A stretch of 64,000 nucleotides of DNA from Verrucomicrobiota bacterium (GCA_025360015.1 JANYCZ010000069.1:19343-83342); one strand, 5' to 3'; positions 8,345 through 18,737 are shown, counted from the stretch's first letter. Notes: a model not told the origin generated them from the sequence alone. Program-made: numbers and translations.

Positions 8345-9652
8345 TTACGCGAAGATTTTCGTCAGCGGCTGCCCCTTGTCGGCAATCGTAAATGGACGCT
8401 TGCTCGGGCTGTAGATGACCTGGTCCAGCGGCAGCCCCAGTGCGTAGGCGATGGAGGCGTTGAAGTCCATGATCTTGACTTTGTCCTCGACGACTTCTCG
8501 GCCTTCCTTGTCGGTCTTGCCGTAGGTGTAGCCGCCTTTGACGCCGCCGCCAAACATGACGCCAGAGAACGCCTTCGGATAGTGGTCACGACCGGCGTTC
8601 TGGTTGATGTCAGGCGTGCGGCCAAACTCCGAGTTCAGCACAATAAGCGTCTCTTCCAGCAGACCGCGATTATGCAAATCGGCAACAAGCGTGGCGAGGC
8701 CCTTGTCGAGGGTTTCGCAGCGGTCCGGCACGGCCACGAAGTTGGCGTTGTGCGTGTCCCAGCCACCGAGGGAAACTTCCACAAAGCGCACGCCGCGCTC
8801 CACCAGACGGCGGGCGAGCAGGCAGCCCTGACCGAAGGCTTCCTTGCCGTAGGCGGCGCGGAGTTCGCCGGGCTCTTCACTGAGGTCAAAGGCCTTGAGG
8901 TCTTCGGACTTCATCATGGCCATGGCATCGTCATACATGTCGGCGTAGGCCTTCACATTGCGGTGCGGGAAAGTGGTACGGAAGTCCTTGTCGAGTTCAT
9001 CCGCCAGCTTCATGCGGGCCTGAAACTTGTCTTCGGGGCTGCCGTTCTTGATGTTCTTGAGGCCGTTCTCCGGATTGCTCACAAACAGCGGCGCCTGCGC
9101 CGCAGGGAAGAAGCCCGCGCCGGGATGGCGGCTGTCATTGCCGATGAAAACGAAGTTTGGCAGGGTGCTGTTGCCACCGCCTTGGAAGACATTGAGCCAC
9201 GCGCCCATGGCAGGATGGCGGATGGTGCCGCGCATCTCGTAGCTGGTGTGCATCATGTAATTGCCCTGCTCATGCGCGCCCTGCGTGGACGTGAGGGAAT
9301 TGATCACGGTGCCGTGGTGCATCTGCTGCGCGGTGAGCGGCAGGTATTCGGAGATACGGACACCGTCCGCGCTGGTCTTGATGGGCTTGGTAGGGCCGGC
9401 GGTTTCCACGCCTTCCTTGGGGTCCCAGGTGTCCATGTGGGACTGGCCGCCGCTCATGTACAAATAGATGACGTTCTTCGCCGTGGCCGCCTGCTTGAGC
9501 TTCGAGGAGCCCTCAAACGCGGCAAAGGATTTGCTGGTGAGCGACTGACCCAGCAGGCCCACTCCGAGGAGGGAGCTGGCGGTTTTGGCGGCGAAATCAC
9601 GCCGGGTGATTTCACCCGAGCGGACGAGTTTGCTGGCGAGTTCCTGTTTCAT
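8345..9652 (-). CDS. DUF1501 family protein (sulfatase-like, Tat-type leader)
   Basis: The 435-aa protein has an N-terminal leader with twin arginines (TRRDFAAKTASSLLGVGLLG), so export by Tat is likely. It then has the DUF1501 core (YMSGGQSHMDTWDPKEG, HEQGNYMMHTSYEMRG, SLGGWDTHNAN, LIVLNSEFGRTP), which resembles the alkaline phosphatase/sulfatase fold. Its function is not established. The family is expanded in Planctomycetes and Verrucomicrobia and is nearly always next to a DUF1549/DUF1553 gene, as here (52 bp upstream on the same strand). The two probably act together on a periplasmic substrate. No good ribosome site is seen. Confidence 0.9.
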   Translation of the reverse strand: MKQELASKLVRSGEITRRDFAAKTASSLLGVGLLGQSLTSKSFAAFEGSSKLKQAATAKNVIYLYMSGGQSHMDTWDPKEGVETAGPTKPIKTSADGVRISEYLPLTAQQMHHGTVINSLTSTQGAHEQGNYMMHTSYEMRGTIRHPAMGAWLNVFQGGGNSTLPNFVFIGNDSRHPGAGFFPAAQAPLFVSNPENGLKNIKNGSPEDKFQARMKLADELDKDFRTTFPHRNVKAYADMYDDAMAMMKSEDLKAFDLSEEPGELRAAYGKEAFGQGCLLARRLVERGVRFVEVSLGGWDTHNANFVAVPDRCETLDKGLATLVADLHNRGLLEETLIVLNSEFGRTPDINQNAGRDHYPKAFSGVMFGGGVKGGYTYGKTDKEGREVVEDKVKIMDFNASIAYALGLPLDQVIYSPSKRPFTIADKGQPLTKIFA

Positions 9653-9704
9653 GGGAGGGTGCGCGTGTGGTGTTGGGTTGGGCTGTCTTGCTGAATTAAA
9701 TGTC

Positions 9705-12197
9705 TTACTGAATGAAAATGAACTGCTGCGTGTTCAGCAGCGAGAACACCAGGTCCTCCATGCTGGTGAGGCCGCTGTCCTGCGCCTTGAGCCAGACCGC
9801 TTTCTCAGCAGCCGTGGGCTTGCGGGAGAGGATCGTCATGTAGGCGGCGTCCACCTTGTCATCTGCATACGGGGCCTTGTTCACGGTGAGCATGAGCTGG
9901 CTGTACTTGTGGATGATCTGCGGCAGCAGGCTGCCATTCATCAGCGCCAGCGCCTGCGGCACGCTTGCGTCATTGTTCGCGTTTTCGATGGTCTCGCGGT
10001 CGCTTTGGCCAAACTCACGCAGGTAGTGCCCGCGCGGAGCGGGGCTTTCCTGCTCGGCGGCACGCAGCGTGTCGCGGCTGATCTTCGCCCGGTTGCTGAT
10101 GTACTCCTTGCGCTCCTTTTCATCCTTGATGCCAAAGAAGTCCGCCTCTTCCGCGTAGGCGTCATGCACCTTGTCGGCCACGGCCTTCAGCTCTTCTTTG
10201 CTGAGCTCCTTGCGGTCATACCCGGGGATGAGGATCTTTTCCGCCTTGGCTCCATTCGCCATCATCATCATGTCCCCGCCGCCGCCCATCATGGCCGGAG
10301 CGGAGTCGCCACCAGCACCGCTGTTCTTCGTCAGAGAGACGGTCTGGTAGGGCTTGCCGGTGACTTTCTCAAAGAGCTTCTTTTCCCCTGGAGCGATGAC
10401 CTCCGCATACGTCACGCGGCGGCCTTCGTTCTGAATGCGGTTCACCTCGTCGCGGATGACGTCCGCCTTTTTCTTCAGCTCATCCGCTTTTGCCAGGGCG
10501 GCCACCTTGGCGGGGCCGTCCGGCATGGCCTCAGCCGCCTCGCGGGCTTCCTTGGTCGCGGTGCGCGCCGCGGTGAAGAGCTTCTGCTGCACATCGGTGC
10601 GCTCGCGGTTCCTGCTGTAGATGTCCGCAGCTTTCTTGAGCCCCGCCAGCGCCTCTTCAGGAGAGAGAGTCTCCATGCCATCCGCGATCTTCTTGGCCTG
10701 TAAAATGCGCTGCTCCATGACGTCGCGATTCGTCTGGTTGATCATGTCCGGGCTGGGATTGACCAGCGTGACAAAGGAGTCCCACATCTGCTCCGCGCTC
10801 ATGCGGCGCAGCAGCGGCCCGGTGAAGTGATACACATTCCCCGGTGCATGCTCCTCACGCGTGACCTGCGCCTGATACGCCTTCGTGTTGTAGAGGATGC
10901 GTAGCACGCCTTTCATGTCATATTTCATGTCCACCAACAGCTTTTCCATCTGCTTTTCCATGTCAGGAATCATCGGCACCGTGGTGTCCATGAGCTCATC
11001 CAGCGGCTCGATCAGCGCCAGGCCAAACACGCGCTTCCACAGGCGGTTGGCGATCACTGTGGTAAAGCGCGGATTCTCCGGGCTCGTCATCCAGCGCGCG
11101 TAGGCCTGCAGCGGCGTTTCACCATTTTGGGTGATGCATTCATGCCCCATCATCGTGCCCGGCTCCACGGCGGACTTCGGCTTGGCGTCGCTGTACTGGT
11201 AGTCATGCGGCAGCGTCGGCTTGCGCTCGCGGTTGCTCACGGAGGTGTAGCGCATCGTGTCCCGCACATCCTGCATGGCCTGCTGGTAGCCGCGCTGCTC
11301 GAGGCGGAGCTTCTGGCGGGCTTCCTCGCGCTTCTTGTTCACTTCCTTCATCTGTTCCTCGAAGCTCTTGAAGTCGGCGGTGTACTTCTTCTCCAAGGCG
11401 TCTTTCTCGTCCTTGGACAGCTTGCCCTTGAAGTTGGGGCGCTGCGGCCTCTGCGGCTCCTTGATGGAGGCGCGGATCGCGTTTTCCTTTTCGCGCAACA
11501 GCTCGCCCACACCGCCCATGGTATCGCCCGCATAGTCCTGCGTTTGCACGCCAAAGGTGAAGGCGGCCATCTTGAAAAACTGCATCTGCGACCACTTGTC
11601 AAAGGGGTGGTTGTGGCACTGCGCGCACTCAATGCGCGTACCCAGGAAGACGCGCACCGTGTTCGCCATGTTGTCCAGCGGCATGCCGCGATCCCGCATG
11701 TAATAGCCAATGGCACCATTGTCCCAGGCCTTGCCCTGCGCCGCCACCATCTCACGCACAAACTGGTCGTAAGGCTGGTTCTTGCGCAGGCTGTCTTTGA
11801 CAAAGTTCGCGTAGGCCGCGCCGGTGATCGCCCCCGTCTGGTTTCCATTGGAAGTCACACGCAGCACATCGGCCCAGTAATTGAAAAAATGCTGCACATA
11901 GGCCTCGGAGGCGAGCAGCTTGTCGATCAGCTTGCTCCGCTTGTTAGCTTCTTTGGAGTTCAGAAACTCCTCCGTTTCACGGGTGGTCGGGATGCGGCCG
12001 ATGACGTCCAGATAGATGCGACGCACAAAGGTGTTGTCGTCGGTCTGCGGATTGCCCTGCAGTTTGTTGGCCGCCCAGTCTTTGGCCAAAGTCGCATCGA
12101 TCTGCTTCGCGGCAGTCGCAGTGTCCATCTGGCCCGCTGCCCTCGCGGAAGACAGCGAAACGAATGCAAGGAGGGGAAGGACGAAGATTTTCTTCAT
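9705..12197 (-). CDS. DUF1549/DUF1553 protein with a CxxCH motif
   Basis: This large secreted protein of about 830 aa starts with a signal peptide (MKKIFVLPLLAFVSLSSARA). It carries DUF1549 over roughly the first 240 residues, a highly charged Lys/Glu-rich insertion predicted as coiled coil, and DUF1553 towards the C-terminus, ending LNTQQFIFIQ. One CAQCH haem-type motif lies in ECAQCHNHPFDKW, which in this family is a conserved block and may bind metal or haem. A second charged linker separates the DUF1553 parts. I start at 12197 because the signal peptide begins there; an in-frame ATG at 12233 is possible. It forms an operon with the DUF1501 gene. Confidence 0.88.
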   Translation of the reverse strand: MKKIFVLPLLAFVSLSSARAAGQMDTATAAKQIDATLAKDWAANKLQGNPQTDDNTFVRRIYLDVIGRIPTTRETEEFLNSKEANKRSKLIDKLLASEAYVQHFFNYWADVLRVTSNGNQTGAITGAAYANFVKDSLRKNQPYDQFVREMVAAQGKAWDNGAIGYYMRDRGMPLDNMANTVRVFLGTRIECAQCHNHPFDKWSQMQFFKMAAFTFGVQTQDYAGDTMGGVGELLREKENAIRASIKEPQRPQRPNFKGKLSKDEKDALEKKYTADFKSFEEQMKEVNKKREEARQKLRLEQRGYQQAMQDVRDTMRYTSVSNRERKPTLPHDYQYSDAKPKSAVEPGTMMGHECITQNGETPLQAYARWMTSPENPRFTTVIANRLWKRVFGLALIEPLDELMDTTVPMIPDMEKQMEKLLVDMKYDMKGVLRILYNTKAYQAQVTREEHAPGNVYHFTGPLLRRMSAEQMWDSFVTLVNPSPDMINQTNRDVMEQRILQAKKIADGMETLSPEEALAGLKKAADIYSRNRERTDVQQKLFTAARTATKEAREAAEAMPDGPAKVAALAKADELKKKADVIRDEVNRIQNEGRRVTYAEVIAPGEKKLFEKVTGKPYQTVSLTKNSGAGGDSAPAMMGGGGDMMMMANGAKAEKILIPGYDRKELSKEELKAVADKVHDAYAEEADFFGIKDEKERKEYISNRAKISRDTLRAAEQESPAPRGHYLREFGQSDRETIENANNDASVPQALALMNGSLLPQIIHKYSQLMLTVNKAPYADDKVDAAYMTILSRKPTAAEKAVWLKAQDSGLTSMEDLVFSLLNTQQFIFIQ

Positions 12198-12284
12198 AAT
12201 CGAACAAACGTGCCAAAGGCCCAAGTTTTTCATCGTCCTTTACAATCATTGCAGAATCCCAGCGCGGCAGTCGGGACTGGGAGC

Positions 12285-12340
12285 GCCGGTTTTTTAACCG
12301 GCTCTGGCGTGTCCCCCCTGATTCACGCACCCCCCCCCCC
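12285..12340. other. Hairpin and C11 tract in the gap upstream of the DUF1549/1553 gene
   Basis: GCCGGTT-TTTT-AACCGGC (12285-12302) forms a 7-bp stem, and a run of 11 cytosines follows at 12330-12340. The gap lies between the start of the DUF1549/1553 gene and the end of the GxxExxY gene, so the hairpin could end transcription from the latter. The C-run is a likely polymerase-slippage site. Confidence 0.5.
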
Positions 12341-12406
12341 GCTTCAACTGACGTGAACTCAAGGATCGAGCACTAGCACGAACGAGACCTCCCAACCCCG
12401 GGCTTT

Positions 12407-12802
12407 TCACTCTCCCCGCTCAGCCCGCCGCTTCACCGTGATCTGGTAAATCCCCTTGCGCAGCGTCCCGACGTTAAAATTGACGATCAAACCGGTGTTG
12501 AAGCGTCCCAGCCTGACCTTGGACTCCAGCTCCTGCTGCTCCAGCCGGCTGATTTCTTCCTGCGCACGCACCAGTAGCAGCAGTGAATCACCCACCACAA
12601 AGTCCAGCCGCGTCGCCGTCTGCACCCTGCGCCCATGGTACTCAAACTCCAGCGCCACCTGCCGTTTGAAATCAAACTCCAGCTCCCGCAGTTCGATGGC
12701 CATGCACTCCTCATACGCGTCTCGCGTCAGACCCGGCCCCAGCGCGCGATGCACATTCATGCAGGCACCGATGACGAGATGCGGCAGGTCAGCGGCGTTC
12801 AT
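12407..12802 (-). CDS. GxxExxY-family protein
   Basis: The 131-aa protein MNAADLPHLVIGACMNVHRA... belongs to the GxxExxY family, common in Verrucomicrobia, Bacteroidetes and cyanobacteria and related to PD-(D/E)XK-type folds. Its function is unknown. The family has an I-x-A-x-x-VH-x-x-LGPGL helix, Y-E-x-x, then a hydrophobic sheet region and NFN at the end; all are visible. The eponymous motif is altered: GLTRDAY stands where GLxExxY is usual, so the Glu is replaced by Arg. The start at 12802 overlaps the stop of the upstream sulfatase-like gene by ATGA. The longer track ORF start is in the neighbour's reading region and was rejected. Confidence 0.8.
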   Translation of the reverse strand: MNAADLPHLVIGACMNVHRALGPGLTRDAYEECMAIELRELEFDFKRQVALEFEYHGRRVQTATRLDFVVGDSLLLLVRAQEEISRLEQQELESKVRLGRFNTGLIVNFNVGTLRKGIYQITVKRRAERGE

Positions 12803-14991
12803 GGGGCCGTGGGTTGCAGCGTGTCTTCTCCCAGGATGCCGTAGATCTCCGCTGTGGTGCTCTGCTTGTGCGTGGTCAGCCACTGGTCCATGGCGGCAGA
12901 GAGCCGCGCCTTCACCTCGGGATAGCGTGCCTTCACATCACGCTCGCAGTGGGCATCTTCACGCACATCAAACAGCCGCTCGATCGAATGCTCCACCCCC
13001 GGCGTGCGGATGTACTTGAAGCGCTCCGTGCGAACGCAGTGCTCCTTGGTTTTCAGCACCGCATCCTGAAACTTGTCCTTGAGCACAAAGTGGAAATCAA
13101 AGGACGGATCAATGAAGGTGGTCTCATCCATCGGCGGGATGAAGAGCGGCTCTTCCCCCGGAATGGTGCGGCGGAAGAAAAGGTAGCTGGTCTCACCAAA
13201 GAAGGCCATCCCAAGGCTCTTCTTCTCACCACGGATCACCGGTGCCAGGCTCGTGCCCTCAAAGCGCGGCTGCGCAGGTGCGCCCACGAGATCCAGCAGC
13301 GTGGGCGCAAAATCCAGCGTGCGTGCGATCTGCGCATGCCGCTGCGGCTTCTCCACCCCCGGCACATAAAAAATCGCCGGTACATGATTGGCCTGATCTC
13401 CGCCATTGAAGGTGGTGCCATGCCCAAAGGTGCAGTTCGGCTCAAAGAGATCATCCCCATGATCTCCGGTGACCAGGATGATCGTATCCTCCATCAGTCC
13501 CTGCTTCTCCAACTCCGCCACCACGCGTCCCACGGAATCGTCAAACATGCGCACGCAGCCGTCATACAGCGCCGTGATCTGCTCCACCTCCTGCGGCGGC
13601 AGCTTGCTCCACTTCTCATTAATGTCCGTGCCGCCGATGAATTCGTCCACGTTCAGCGCCAGCTCATGCTTGTGCGGGCCATCATACTTCGGGTCCGTCC
13701 ACAGCTTCGCGTAATGCGTGGGCGTCTTGTACGGCAGATGCGTACAGGAGTAGTAGCCAAACAGCAGGAACGGCTTCCGGTCTTCCGCACGCTGCTTCAG
13801 CCGGTCGATCACCTGGTCCGTCACCACCTCCGGCGTCATGTAATTGGCAAAGGACTTCAGCTTCGGAAACAGCATGTGACCCACGCGGTTGTCGAAAAAC
13901 AACGGCAGGATCTGGTGGTGCAAAAACACCACCTCGCTCATATACACCCGGAAGTTGTCGAAGTCGGAGACAATGATCTTCTCAAAGCCCATCGGCAGTT
14001 CATTAAAACCGCACGCGCACCAGTCACCGATCACCGCCGTGTCATAACCCAGGCGCTTCAACTCCTCCCCCAGCGCAGGCGCTTCCAGATTCGCCTGGTC
14101 CACCATCGCGCGGCTCGGGAACATGTGCCTCACCCCGTGCGTGTGTGGATACTGCGACGAAAACAAGCTCGTCAGCGATTCCAGCGTGGAGGCGATCGGC
14201 GTCAGACAGCGCTCAAAATTCACCCCCTTCGCCGCGATGCGGTCGATGTTTGGCGACGTCAGCCGGTGGTAGCCATTGCACGAAAGATGATCCGCCCGCA
14301 GCGAGTCCGAGCCGAGGATGACGATGTTCTTCGGCCGCTTCCTCCCACCCGCCAGCCCTTCCACCTCCGGGGCACGGATCACCCCGTACCCGCTCACCAC
14401 AAACAATGCCAGCACACCCGCCACCGCCGCAAAGCTGAACAGCAGCGGTCGCGCCGCACGGGTAAACCACCGCCTAAGTTCGAAGAGATAAAACCCCGCT
14501 GCAGCCACCAGCGCCGCCAGCGGAAACACCTGTGTGATCAGCCCATGCACCGCATCCTGCACTCCGGTGCCGCACACCCGCCCCAGCGCATCGTACCAGC
14601 CCAGCAGGTAGCTATAGTCACCGAAATACGGCTTCTCCAGCATCAGCTTGAAGATGAAAAATCCATACAGCAGCCCCGCAAACAGCAGCGTGCGCCACAC
14701 CACGCCCCACCGCGCAAAGATCCGCACCTTGCCCCACAGCCGCACCAGCGGATAAATCAGCAGCACATAGCCCGCCGCCACCAGCAGGTAGCCTTTCAGC
14801 ACCACCAGGTTGCTCCATACCAGATACCACCAGTGATGCTGCAGCGCCACCTCCGAGAACCGGTTGTTAAAGCCGTACGAGTTGCCCGCAAAGCTCAGAA
14901 TCGCGCTCATATACCACGCCACCAGCGTGCCAAAAACAGTCAGCACGACAATTTTCAGAATATGACGACGTTTCAAAGCAGGAGGCGGCAT
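12799..14991 (-). CDS. Membrane-anchored sulfatase-superfamily protein (five TM helices, no FGly cysteine)
   Basis: About 730 aa: five hydrophobic helices in the first 260 residues (the first is ILKIVVLTVFGTLVAWYM), then an alkaline-phosphatase/sulfatase domain. Metal-site blocks are LGSDSLRADHLSCNGY near its start and VTGDHGDDLFEP and FGHGTT further on. At the nucleophile position, normally CxPSR before the YPHTHG block, the sequence reads TLESL, so Thr replaces the formylglycine cysteine. That layout resembles LtaS, EptA and OpgB phospho-transferases more than true sulfatases. I start at MPPPALKRR (14991); the track start at 15084 adds 31 low-complexity residues. It is coupled to the downstream GxxExxY gene and follows a small lipoprotein gene. 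Confidence 0.8.
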   Translation of the reverse strand: MPPPALKRRHILKIVVLTVFGTLVAWYMSAILSFAGNSYGFNNRFSEVALQHHWWYLVWSNLVVLKGYLLVAAGYVLLIYPLVRLWGKVRIFARWGVVWRTLLFAGLLYGFFIFKLMLEKPYFGDYSYLLGWYDALGRVCGTGVQDAVHGLITQVFPLAALVAAAGFYLFELRRWFTRAARPLLFSFAAVAGVLALFVVSGYGVIRAPEVEGLAGGRKRPKNIVILGSDSLRADHLSCNGYHRLTSPNIDRIAAKGVNFERCLTPIASTLESLTSLFSSQYPHTHGVRHMFPSRAMVDQANLEAPALGEELKRLGYDTAVIGDWCACGFNELPMGFEKIIVSDFDNFRVYMSEVVFLHHQILPLFFDNRVGHMLFPKLKSFANYMTPEVVTDQVIDRLKQRAEDRKPFLLFGYYSCTHLPYKTPTHYAKLWTDPKYDGPHKHELALNVDEFIGGTDINEKWSKLPPQEVEQITALYDGCVRMFDDSVGRVVAELEKQGLMEDTIILVTGDHGDDLFEPNCTFGHGTTFNGGDQANHVPAIFYVPGVEKPQRHAQIARTLDFAPTLLDLVGAPAQPRFEGTSLAPVIRGEKKSLGMAFFGETSYLFFRRTIPGEEPLFIPPMDETTFIDPSFDFHFVLKDKFQDAVLKTKEHCVRTERFKYIRTPGVEHSIERLFDVREDAHCERDVKARYPEVKARLSAAMDQWLTTHKQSTTAEIYGILGEDTLQPTAP

Positions 14992-15090
14992 GCAGGAGGG
15001 GCGGAAGACTACACCGCTACCCGCGCCCCTCCACCAGTATCTCTCTCCGCCCCGCAGCATCCAAGACCCCGCCGCATTCGTCATTCCTGT

Positions 15091-15276
15091 TCAATCGGGC
15101 TTCGGCAGCCGCATTCCCGTCGTCCGTTCATGCGGGAAATAATGCTCACGATGCGAACGCCCGTGCCCGATCGGATCCACCACACGCCAGAAATCATCCA
15201 CCTTGGTCTGGGTTTCAGCGCAGCCCGTCAGCAGGCAGATTCCCAGTAGAATGATCCAATAATGCGTCGCTGTCAT
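15091..15276 (-). CDS. Small lipoprotein (61 aa)
   Basis: The protein begins MTATHYWIILLGICLLTGCAE with a clear lipobox (LLTGC), so a mature lipoprotein of about 43 residues is expected in the periplasm or outer membrane. The rest is polar with no known domain. It ends a few bases before the earliest possible start of the sulfatase-superfamily gene, so they probably share a transcript. A weak purine-rich GAGATGAA precedes the start. The 15277-15444 gap upstream holds no convincing gene. Confidence 0.65.
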   Translation of the reverse strand: MTATHYWIILLGICLLTGCAETQTKVDDFWRVVDPIGHGRSHREHYFPHERTTGMRLPKPD

Positions 15277-15444
15277 TTCATCTCACTCTGAGATAGATGC
15301 TCACACGGTTCAAGCATTGCTTCATCCCCAGCCCCTGATTGCATGCATCACCAGGGCGCACCTGGTCCCGTTTCCCACCGCCCGTCGCTCTGCCACCCAC
15401 GCCGGGCATTTGCGCCCAGCGGTCTCGCACCATGGGAGACTCCG

Positions 15445-18261
15445 CTAAAAATTCATGGGAATCTGCGAAGCTTCCACCGATAACGCGGGCGGGATGACGC
15501 GGCGGAAATCGTCCAGCGACACCGGCTTGGTGAGGAACGCGTTCATGCCGCATTCCCGGCACTCCTCTTTGACTCCGGTCAGGGCGTGGCCCGTCATGGC
15601 GATGATGGCAGGCTGGTGCTTGAGCTGGAAGTTCCCGCGGATGCGGCGCGTGGCCTCCACCCCGCCCATGACAGGCATCTGCAGATCCATGAAGACGATG
15701 TCATACCCCCCTTGCGCCACCATACTCACGGCTTCTTCACCATTGTTGGCGATGTCCATCCGCACATAGCCCAGCCGCTGGAGCAGCATCGTGGCGATCT
15801 TCTGATTCAAGGGTTGATCCTCGACGAGGAGGATATGCGCCGGGTGCTGGCTGGCAAAGTTGTCCGCCTCCGCTTTGGCCGCCTTGGCGATTGCTCGATT
15901 GGTGGCATGCGAGACGTGAATGTCATGCCCGCCAGCGGCTGCGCGCGCGGCACCTTGATCAGACATGGCCGGAGGCGCGGGCGTCTCCAGCACCGAGGGG
16001 GAATCAAATGTGGCACCCATCGGCTGTACCATCGCTTGCACGTGCGCCATCGGCTGTATCGTCATCATCGGCTGCACCGTCGTCTGGGGTTGGAAGTAAG
16101 GCGGCGGTGGCTGCTGCTGTTGCACGGGTGTGGTCATCGGACGCAGTACGGGCCCAGGCGCGGGCACCGTCGCAGGCCTGCCCGCGGGTGCCTCCAAGGT
16201 GACCATCGGAGCGAGGATCACCCGGCGCGGCATGCGATAGAGTTCCGCCATCGTGCGCAGCAGTTCACGGCGTTTGATCGGCTTGGACAGCCGCGCGTGG
16301 CGACTGCCGGCGGGCGGGCTGAAGCGGTCCCGGTCCAGCTTCGCGCTGGTGATCGACATGATAGTGATGATCGCGGTGCCACGCATAGCGGCGGCATTCA
16401 GCATGAGCACGGCCTCCTCATGCCTCAGACCTGAGACATCGAGGATGAAAAGCCCGGCTTCTTCGATCACTGCATCCAGTTCGGAAAGAGAGCGGTCACG
16501 CAGCAGTCTCACCGTCATCCCCCATTGCATGAGAGACTGGTTCAGCACCTGCAGGGTCGTGGGATGCGCGCTGTACACCGCCACCGGCCGCGTCTTGACC
16601 ACATCCAGCCAGGCCAGCTCTTCCTCACGCGATTCATCATCCGGGGCAACGGTGAGCGGTAGCTCAAAGAAGAAGTCGGACCCCTTCCCCTCTTCGCTCA
16701 CCACGCTGATCTCTCCGTTCATGATCTTGATGAGTTTTTTGGAAATGGCCAGGCCAAGGCCGGTGCCACCATACTTCCGCGTCGTGGAGGTGTCCGCCTG
16801 ATTGAAGGCCTGGAAGAGCATCCCAATTTTTTCCGGTGGAATGCCGATGCCCGTGTCACGCACGGAAAAATGCAGCAGCGTCCTGTCCCCCTGCGGCGTC
16901 TGGCGTGAAACCTGGCGCACCAGGATCAGTATCTCTCCCTTCTCGGTGAACTTGATGGCGTTGCCAACGAGATTGACGAGGATTTGTTTGATGCGCTGGA
17001 AATCGCCCAAAATCTTACGTGGCAGCGCCGCGTCGATGTGGACATTCAGCTCGATGTTTCTCTCCGCCGCCTTGTGGGTGAAAACATCCGTGGTTTCGCC
17101 CAGCAGTTTCTCGATGTCCACCGGCAGCTTTTCCATGTCCATCTTGGCGGATTCGAGCTTGGAAAAGTCGAGGATGTCGTTGATCACATGCAGGAGCGAT
17201 TCACCGCTGCTGCGGATCATGCGGATCAGCTCCTCCTGCTCAGGGTCCAGCCCCATCTCAATCAGCAGGCTGGTGGTGCCGATGATGCCGTTCATCGGCG
17301 TACGGATCTCATGGCTCATGTTGGCCAGGAAGCTGCCCTTCGCAGCGGTGGCGGTTTCCGCCTGCCGTTTGGCGGCCTCGTATTCCACCAGCAGCGTGTG
17401 CTTGCGCTGGTCATCCTCCTGCACATGGGAGATCATCGTGTTAAACTCCTGCTGCACCAGGTCCAGGTCATCACTCCCGCTCGCGGGGACACGGACATTG
17501 AGATTTCCCGAGCGCATGGCGCGGAAGGCGTCGATCAGCGCATGGGTCTTCTTCGTGATGCTCCGCCCGATGATGTAAAAGCTGAACACCGCCAGGGCAA
17601 GCCCCACACAGGCGCCGAGAATAGGCACGGTAAGACGCTGCGCATTGAAAAGATGCCGAAGCTGTACCAGCGGCTGACGCGCGATAAAGGCCCCCGCCAC
17701 GTGCCCGCTGCGGGAGTACAGCGGCGCAGCGCTGATGAGCCAGTGATCCCCGCCGTTGACCTCCAGATTTCGGCTGTCGCTCGTGTCATCCATCACCAGC
17801 GTGCTGCCTGCCATCACCCTGTAGATGAGATTGTCCATGTGCACAGGAGACGGCTCATCGATGACACAATTCTGGCAGCCGGGAATGATGGTGATGGGCG
17901 GCGACTTCGCCATCGGCGGGGAACCACCGTCAGCCGTCTGCCGGGGTGCCACCACCTCCACCTGCAGGCCGAGATTTTGCAGGGCAGGTGGGATGTCCAC
18001 CGTCTGCAGCCTCATCCGCATGCGCGTTTCGTTCTCCCAGTTCAGCGGGGCCACTCCCGTGAGCTCCCCCTCGCTGAGCGCCTGGCGGTTCAGTTCCATC
18101 TGTCCTGCCAGCGCCGCCGCACCGAGGTAGGAACTCTGCACAAAACGCAGCGTGATGAACTCCTGCCAAAGGAAGCCCGCTGCCGTCGCCCCCGCCCCCA
18201 CCAGCACGGCAAACATGCCGAGCAGCGTGAAGCGGTTGGCGATCTGAAAATTAAACCTCAT
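15445..18261 (-). CDS. Hybrid sensor histidine kinase with HAMP and C-terminal receiver
   Basis: The 938-aa protein has a membrane segment at residues 12-33, a periplasmic sensor region of about 150-200 residues, a second membrane segment ([20 protein letters not shown]), HAMP, a HisKA domain with the catalytic His near residue 317 ([15 protein letters not shown]) and the ATPase domain ([20 protein letters not shown]). A degenerate receiver-like segment, a Gln/Pro/Met-rich linker ([14 protein letters not shown]) and a complete C-terminal receiver ([18 protein letters not shown]) follow. The ATG at 18261 overlaps the response-regulator stop by ATGA. It ends a pilus-type operon, so it may tune pilus output, but no target is shown. 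Confidence 0.88.
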   Translation of the reverse strand: MRFNFQIANRFTLLGMFAVLVGAGATAAGFLWQEFITLRFVQSSYLGAAALAGQMELNRQALSEGELTGVAPLNWENETRMRMRLQTVDIPPALQNLGLQVEVVAPRQTADGGSPPMAKSPPITIIPGCQNCVIDEPSPVHMDNLIYRVMAGSTLVMDDTSDSRNLEVNGGDHWLISAAPLYSRSGHVAGAFIARQPLVQLRHLFNAQRLTVPILGACVGLALAVFSFYIIGRSITKKTHALIDAFRAMRSGNLNVRVPASGSDDLDLVQQEFNTMISHVQEDDQRKHTLLVEYEAAKRQAETATAAKGSFLANMSHEIRTPMNGIIGTTSLLIEMGLDPEQEELIRMIRSSGESLLHVINDILDFSKLESAKMDMEKLPVDIEKLLGETTDVFTHKAAERNIELNVHIDAALPRKILGDFQRIKQILVNLVGNAIKFTEKGEILILVRQVSRQTPQGDRTLLHFSVRDTGIGIPPEKIGMLFQAFNQADTSTTRKYGGTGLGLAISKKLIKIMNGEISVVSEEGKGSDFFFELPLTVAPDDESREEELAWLDVVKTRPVAVYSAHPTTLQVLNQSLMQWGMTVRLLRDRSLSELDAVIEEAGLFILDVSGLRHEEAVLMLNAAAMRGTAIITIMSITSAKLDRDRFSPPAGSRHARLSKPIKRRELLRTMAELYRMPRRVILAPMVTLEAPAGRPATVPAPGPVLRPMTTPVQQQQPPPPYFQPQTTVQPMMTIQPMAHVQAMVQPMGATFDSPSVLETPAPPAMSDQGAARAAAGGHDIHVSHATNRAIAKAAKAEADNFASQHPAHILLVEDQPLNQKIATMLLQRLGYVRMDIANNGEEAVSMVAQGGYDIVFMDLQMPVMGGVEATRRIRGNFQLKHQPAIIAMTGHALTGVKEECRECGMNAFLTKPVSLDDFRRVIPPALSVEASQIPMNF

Positions 18262-18737
18262 GAGATAGCGCCAGGTTTGAAGGCCGAGTAACCCGACTCC
18301 GCCCCATCCGATTCCTGTACCATGGCCCGCCGCACCGCCAGACAAAGGCTCTCTAGATTGAAGGGCTTGTGCAGCACATCCACAAAACCAATCGCCTGGC
18401 ACAAGTCCTTCACATCTTCTTGAAAATAGCCGCTGCAGGCGATGACGGGCAGCCGCGGATCACAGGCACGCAGCCATTCCAGCACCTCAAATCCCGAGGC
18501 GCCGCCTGGCATCGTCAGGTCCAGAATCGCAGCCGTAAAGCGCTGCCCCTCCTCCACGCCCACGCGCAAAATTTCCAGTGCCTCCTCCCCGCTGCGGCAG
18601 GCCACGGCTTCAAAACCGTGCGCTTCCAGCACCGCCTTTCCCACGGCTAGCACATGGGGTTCGTCATCAATGAGAAGAACGCGTGCGATGGCACGCGAGG
18701 CAAAATCACGAGTCATAAGCTGGGTGGTCGGGGACAT
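18258..18737 (-). CDS. Single-domain response regulator
   Basis: A receiver-only protein of about 159 aa: VLLIDDEPH with the acidic pocket, [11 protein letters not shown] with the phospho-acceptor Asp, CSGY, and [10 protein letters not shown] with the conserved Lys. There is no output domain, so it should act as a CheY-like relay or partner protein. It lies between the PilB-like ATPase and the hybrid kinase and is coupled to the kinase by an ATGA overlap. The start is uncertain: 18737 (MSPTTQL) avoids overlap with the ATPase gene, while the track start at 18803 would overlap it. Confidence 0.8.
   Translation of the reverse strand: MSPTTQLMTRDFASRAIARVLLIDDEPHVLAVGKAVLEAHGFEAVACRSGEEALEILRVGVEEGQRFTAAILDLTMPGGASGFEVLEWLRACDPRLPVIACSGYFQEDVKDLCQAIGFVDVLHKPFNLESLCLAVRRAMVQESDGAESGYSAFKPGAIS

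Noticed and set aside
12814-15249. 811-aa plus-strand ORF opposite the sulfatase-superfamily gene
   Set aside because: Arg/His/Gln-rich shadow of the minus-strand coding sequence, with no domain.
15278-15562. 94-aa leftward ORF upstream of the lipoprotein gene
   Set aside because: It partly overlaps the 3' end of the hybrid kinase in another frame and has no recognised feature.
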